Assembly (NCBI GenBank): GCA_050181295.1
Contig: JBFXDI010000169.1
Location: forward strand, 1-7,620
Direction: 5' to 3'
From: JBFXDI01 sp050181295
GTDB taxonomy: Bacteria; Pseudomonadota; Alphaproteobacteria; Rhizobiales; Aestuariivirgaceae
Length of the DNA stretch: 7,620 nucleotides
Both the position numbers and the translations under genes were made by a program. Each line of letters begins with the position of its first letter. Position 1 is the stretch's first letter. The notes under the pieces were generated by a model. That model ran no database searches. It had not been told where the DNA came from and saw only the letters and a list, made by a program, of their open reading frames with translations. Shown in pieces: positions 5,964 to 7,620 of this stretch.

Positions 5964-5968
5964 CTTCG

Positions 5969-6337
5969 TTACTGGGCGTCTGCCGTTTTGGTGCGCTCGG
6001 CCATGAAGCGGTCGAACTCCTCCTTGTCGCGGGCCTCGCGGAGCCTCTTCACGAAGGCCGCGAACTCGGCCCGCTCCTCCTCGAGCCGCCGCAGCGTCTC
6101 GGCGCGGTAGGCGTCGAAGGCGGCATTCCCGGAACTGCCCCGCAGACCGCCGTGCATCGGCGTGGCGACGCCGCGGAACCAGCTCACGGCATCGGAGGCG
6201 AGCTTGTCGACGCTGCCACCCCAGAAGACATAGGCAAGGACGGCGAGGCCGACGGGCCACCAGGCTATGAAGCCCAGGACGATCGCGGCGACGCTCAGAG
6301 GCGTCCAGCGGCCGGGGCGGCAGGCGATTGCGGTCAT
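5969..6337 (-). CDS. DUF2852 small membrane protein
   Basis: A 122-residue protein of the DUF2852 family, found mainly in alphaproteobacteria; its function is unknown. Residues about 12-36 (WTPLSVAAIVLGFIAWWPVG and onward) form one membrane segment with the conserved GF-x-x-(F/W)WP(L/V)GLA motif. After a glycine-rich linker (61-71) comes a highly charged helix, likely a coiled coil, from AFDAYRAETLRRLEEERAEF to EEFDRFMAER (about 73-115), which is the family hallmark. The ATG at 6337 is supported by GGAGGG 8 bases upstream and by the family start; a longer frame upstream to 6565 has no family content and runs into the divergent gene. It is divergent from the dehydratase gene across 119 bp and is ended by the terminator at 5934-5963. 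Confidence 0.88.
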   Translation of the reverse strand: MTAIACRPGRWTPLSVAAIVLGFIAWWPVGLAVLAYVFWGGSVDKLASDAVSWFRGVATPMHGGLRGSSGNAAFDAYRAETLRRLEEERAEFAAFVKRLREARDKEEFDRFMAERTKTADAQ

Positions 6338-6456
6338 CGAGAATTCCCTCCGCGGTTGAACTGACGACATCCCCGGATATGGGTTGCGTTTCCGGCGCTT
6401 CAAGAAAAATCGAACCCGCTTCCGGAAGCCTGGTGCTTCGGCTATTTCACCCGGCC
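6338..6456. promoter_or_regulatory. Divergent promoter region with nested palindromes
   Basis: This gap holds the promoters of the DUF2852 gene and the dehydratase gene. On the plus strand TTGAAC (6356-6361) and TATGGG (6378-6383), 16 bp apart, are a weak promoter match. On the minus strand TTGAAG and CATATC around 6378-6405 are similarly weak. A perfect 12-bp palindrome, GCTTCCGGAAGC (6418-6429), overlaps a second inverted repeat, GAAGC (6425-6429) and GCTTC (6435-6439), 18-39 bases before the dehydratase ATG. These may be an operator; regulation is inferred only from the symmetry. Confidence 0.4.
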
Positions 6457-7437
6457 ATGACCCAGCCCCTTCCGACCTTCGACGACATCCTCGCCGCCCG
6501 ACGCCGCCTCCAGGGCATGGCGGTTGCCACGCCGGCGCTCCGCTCCGTCGACCTCGATGCGGCAACCGGCGGCCGCATCCTCGTCAAGCCCGAGAACCTG
6601 CAGCGGACCGGCTCCTTCAAGTTCCGCGGCGCCTGGAACATGATTTCCCAGCTTGGGCCGGCGCAGCGGAAGGCCGGGGTCGTGGCCTACTCCTCCGGAA
6701 ACCACGCGCAGGGCGTTGCGGCGGCCGCGGAGCTCAAGGGCCTTCCGGCGGTTATCGTCATGCCGGCCGACACGCCCGCCATCAAGATCGCCAACACGAA
6801 GGGCTACGGAGCGGAGGTCGTGACCTACGACCGCGCCACCGAATCGCGTGAGGCGATCGCGGGCCGGATCGCCAAGGAACGCGGCGCCGTCATCGTGCCG
6901 CCCTACGAGCACCGCGACATCATCGCGGGGCAGGGCACGGTCGGGTTGGAGCTTGCAGGGCAGGCGGCCGAGCGCGGCCTCTCTCTCGACGCGGTTGTCG
7001 TCAATGCCAGCGGCGGCGGGCTCACGGCCGGTATCGCGCTGGCGTTCGGCGCGCTCTCGCCCCGGACGGAAATCTTCTGCGCCGAGCCCGAAGGTTTCGA
7101 CGATCACGCCCGCTCGCTCGCCTCCGGCCGGCGGGAGCGCAATCCGTCCTCGGCAGGCTCCATTTGCGATGCGCTGCTCAGCCCCGAGCCCGGCGAGATG
7201 ACTTTCGCCATCAACAGCCGGCGGCTCGCCGGCGGCCTCGTCGTGAGCGAGGCGGAGGTGAAGGAGGCGATGCGGTTCGCCTTTTCCAGGCTCAAGCTCG
7301 TGATCGAGCCCGGTGGCGCCGTGGCGCTCGCGGCGGTGCTGTCGGGGAAAATTCCAACCAAGGGACGCGCCATCGGCGTCATCGCCTCGGGCGGCAACGT
7401 GGATGCGGCGCTCTTCGCGAAGATTCTCAGCGAGTAG
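6457..7437 (+). CDS. PLP-dependent threonine/serine dehydratase-like enzyme
   Basis: A 326-residue fold-type II pyridoxal-phosphate enzyme with the size of catabolic threonine/serine dehydratases and serine racemases. The PLP lysine is K55 in GSFKFRGA (52-59). SSGNHAQG (79-86) binds the substrate carboxylate, SGGGL (185-189) holds the PLP phosphate, and SGGNVD (311-316) contacts the pyridine nitrogen. These enzymes deaminate L-threonine or L-serine to 2-oxobutyrate or pyruvate; relatives act on hydroxyaspartate or racemise serine, so the substrate is not fixed. There is no C-terminal ACT regulatory domain, so it is unlike biosynthetic IlvA with feedback control. The ATG at 6457 is chosen because homologous sequence starts at TFDDILAARRRL. 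A longer start at 6328 would overlap the divergent DUF2852 start. No Shine-Dalgarno is obvious before 6457. Confidence 0.92.
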   Translation: MTQPLPTFDDILAARRRLQGMAVATPALRSVDLDAATGGRILVKPENLQRTGSFKFRGAWNMISQLGPAQRKAGVVAYSSGNHAQGVAAAAELKGLPAVIVMPADTPAIKIANTKGYGAEVVTYDRATESREAIAGRIAKERGAVIVPPYEHRDIIAGQGTVGLELAGQAAERGLSLDAVVVNASGGGLTAGIALAFGALSPRTEIFCAEPEGFDDHARSLASGRRERNPSSAGSICDALLSPEPGEMTFAINSRRLAGGLVVSEAEVKEAMRFAFSRLKLVIEPGGAVALAAVLSGKIPTKGRAIGVIASGGNVDAALFAKILSE

Positions 7438-7465
7438 GCTTTCGCCGTCTCCTACCTCGCCGTCA

Positions 7466-7483
7466 TGCCAGCGAAAGCTGGCA
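7466..7483. repeat. REP-like palindrome with GAAA tetraloop
   Basis: TGCCAGC (7466-7472) and GCTGGCA (7477-7483) form a perfect 7-bp stem around GAAA. Together with the preceding CGTCA it matches the CGTCAT-stem-GCGAAAGC-stem pattern of extragenic palindromes that are frequent in alphaproteobacteria (from memory). It lies 28 bases after the dehydratase stop. There is no T-run, so it is not a standard terminator, though it could protect the transcript end. Other copies would confirm it; none is seen in this window. Confidence 0.5.
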
Positions 7484-7620
7484 GGTGGATTCTCATTCGA
7501 AGTGCAACAGCTGGGCTGAGAAGACCTCGGCTGGAGTTTTGAAGGCAAGGCATTTTCTGGGGGTGTTGTTGTAGGCGCGGATGATCTGGTTGAAGCGGCT
7601 GTTTGGGAGGCTGGCGAGGT
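7484..7620 (-). mobile_element. End of an IS30-family insertion sequence (remainder outside window)
   Basis: The transposase 3' end fixes an insertion sequence entering from the right edge. The element boundary is placed near 7484, where the palindrome ends and GGTGGATTCTCATTCGAAGTG begins. This would be the terminal inverted repeat, overlapping the transposase stop. The exact edge cannot be set without the other end. Confidence 0.55.
7493..7620 (-). CDS. IS30-family transposase, C-terminal 41 residues (5' part outside window)
   Basis: The minus strand is open from the window edge to TGA at 7495-7493. The residues NQIIRAYNNTPRKCLAFKTP followed by AEVFSAQLLHFE match the C-terminus of IS30-type DDE transposases, where the N-x-x-P-R-K-x-L-x-(F/W/Y)-x-T-P-x-E-V-F motif follows the catalytic glutamate region. 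The protein catalyses cut-and-paste or copy-out transposition of its own element. Whether the gene is intact cannot be told because only its end is present. It is convergent with the dehydratase gene, 55 bases away. Confidence 0.83.
   Translation of the reverse strand, partial: LASLPNSRFNQIIRAYNNTPRKCLAFKTPAEVFSAQLLHFE

Noticed and set aside
6328..6456. Upstream start for the dehydratase (369 residues)
   Set aside because: It would overlap the divergent DUF2852 start, and the extra residues show no family similarity.
6442..7548. Long minus-strand open frame (368 codons) opposite the dehydratase gene
   Set aside because: It has no family features and mirrors a clear PLP enzyme with all catalytic motifs; long antisense frames are expected in GC-rich coding DNA.
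1..7620. CRISPR array, tRNA/rRNA genes, phage or other defence cluster
   Set aside because: No regularly spaced repeats, no tRNA cloverleaf or rRNA sequence, and no phage or defence proteins beyond the DUF433/DUF5615 pair were seen.

Overview
The window looks like a chromosomal segment of a GC-rich alphaproteobacterium, most likely of the order Hyphomicrobiales (Rhizobiales). The signs are the strong G/C preference at third codon positions, a DUF2852 gene (a family I associate with this class), a class-I-type polyphosphate kinase 2, and a GAAA-loop palindrome of a kind common between genes in alphaproteobacteria. The genus cannot be fixed from this sequence; a Microvirga, Methylobacterium or Bosea type organism is a guess.

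Left part (1-2620, minus strand): a PotD/PotF-type periplasmic binding protein is followed, across a perfect 13-bp-stem terminator, by a ten-helix EamA/DMT exporter and then by an MFS transporter that runs off the window start. The last two genes are one base apart and probably translationally coupled. Divergent from the binding protein, across a 101-bp promoter region with a repeated 10-mer, is an FAD-dependent oxidoreductase of the glycine/D-amino-acid oxidase type (2722-4068, plus), resembling gamma-glutamylputrescine oxidases. Together they suggest uptake and oxidation of a polyamine or other amine, although no ABC permease or ATPase is present here.

Middle (4069-5272): a roughly 240-bp stretch without a convincing gene ends in a very strong palindromic terminator (4306-4337). 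Then comes a PPK2 gene. Its best start (4397, with a good Shine-Dalgarno) is followed after three codons by an in-frame TAG. Coding-like sequence continues in the same frame, and the first usable ATG after the TAG is at 4490. This is the clearest anomaly of the window.

Right part (5285-7620): a DUF433/DUF5615 pair (antitoxin-like plus PIN-like toxin, minus strand), lower in G+C than its surroundings, lies between PPK2 and a bidirectional terminator. Next are a DUF2852 small membrane protein (minus) and, divergent from it, a PLP-dependent threonine/serine dehydratase-like enzyme (plus). The window ends in the 3' end of an IS30-family transposase whose element edge lies next to a REP-like palindrome.

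I found no undescribed multi-gene system. The most interesting items are the ppk2 nonsense codon, the unexplained terminated stretch before it, the small toxin-antitoxin island, and the IS30 edge at a REP-like hairpin.
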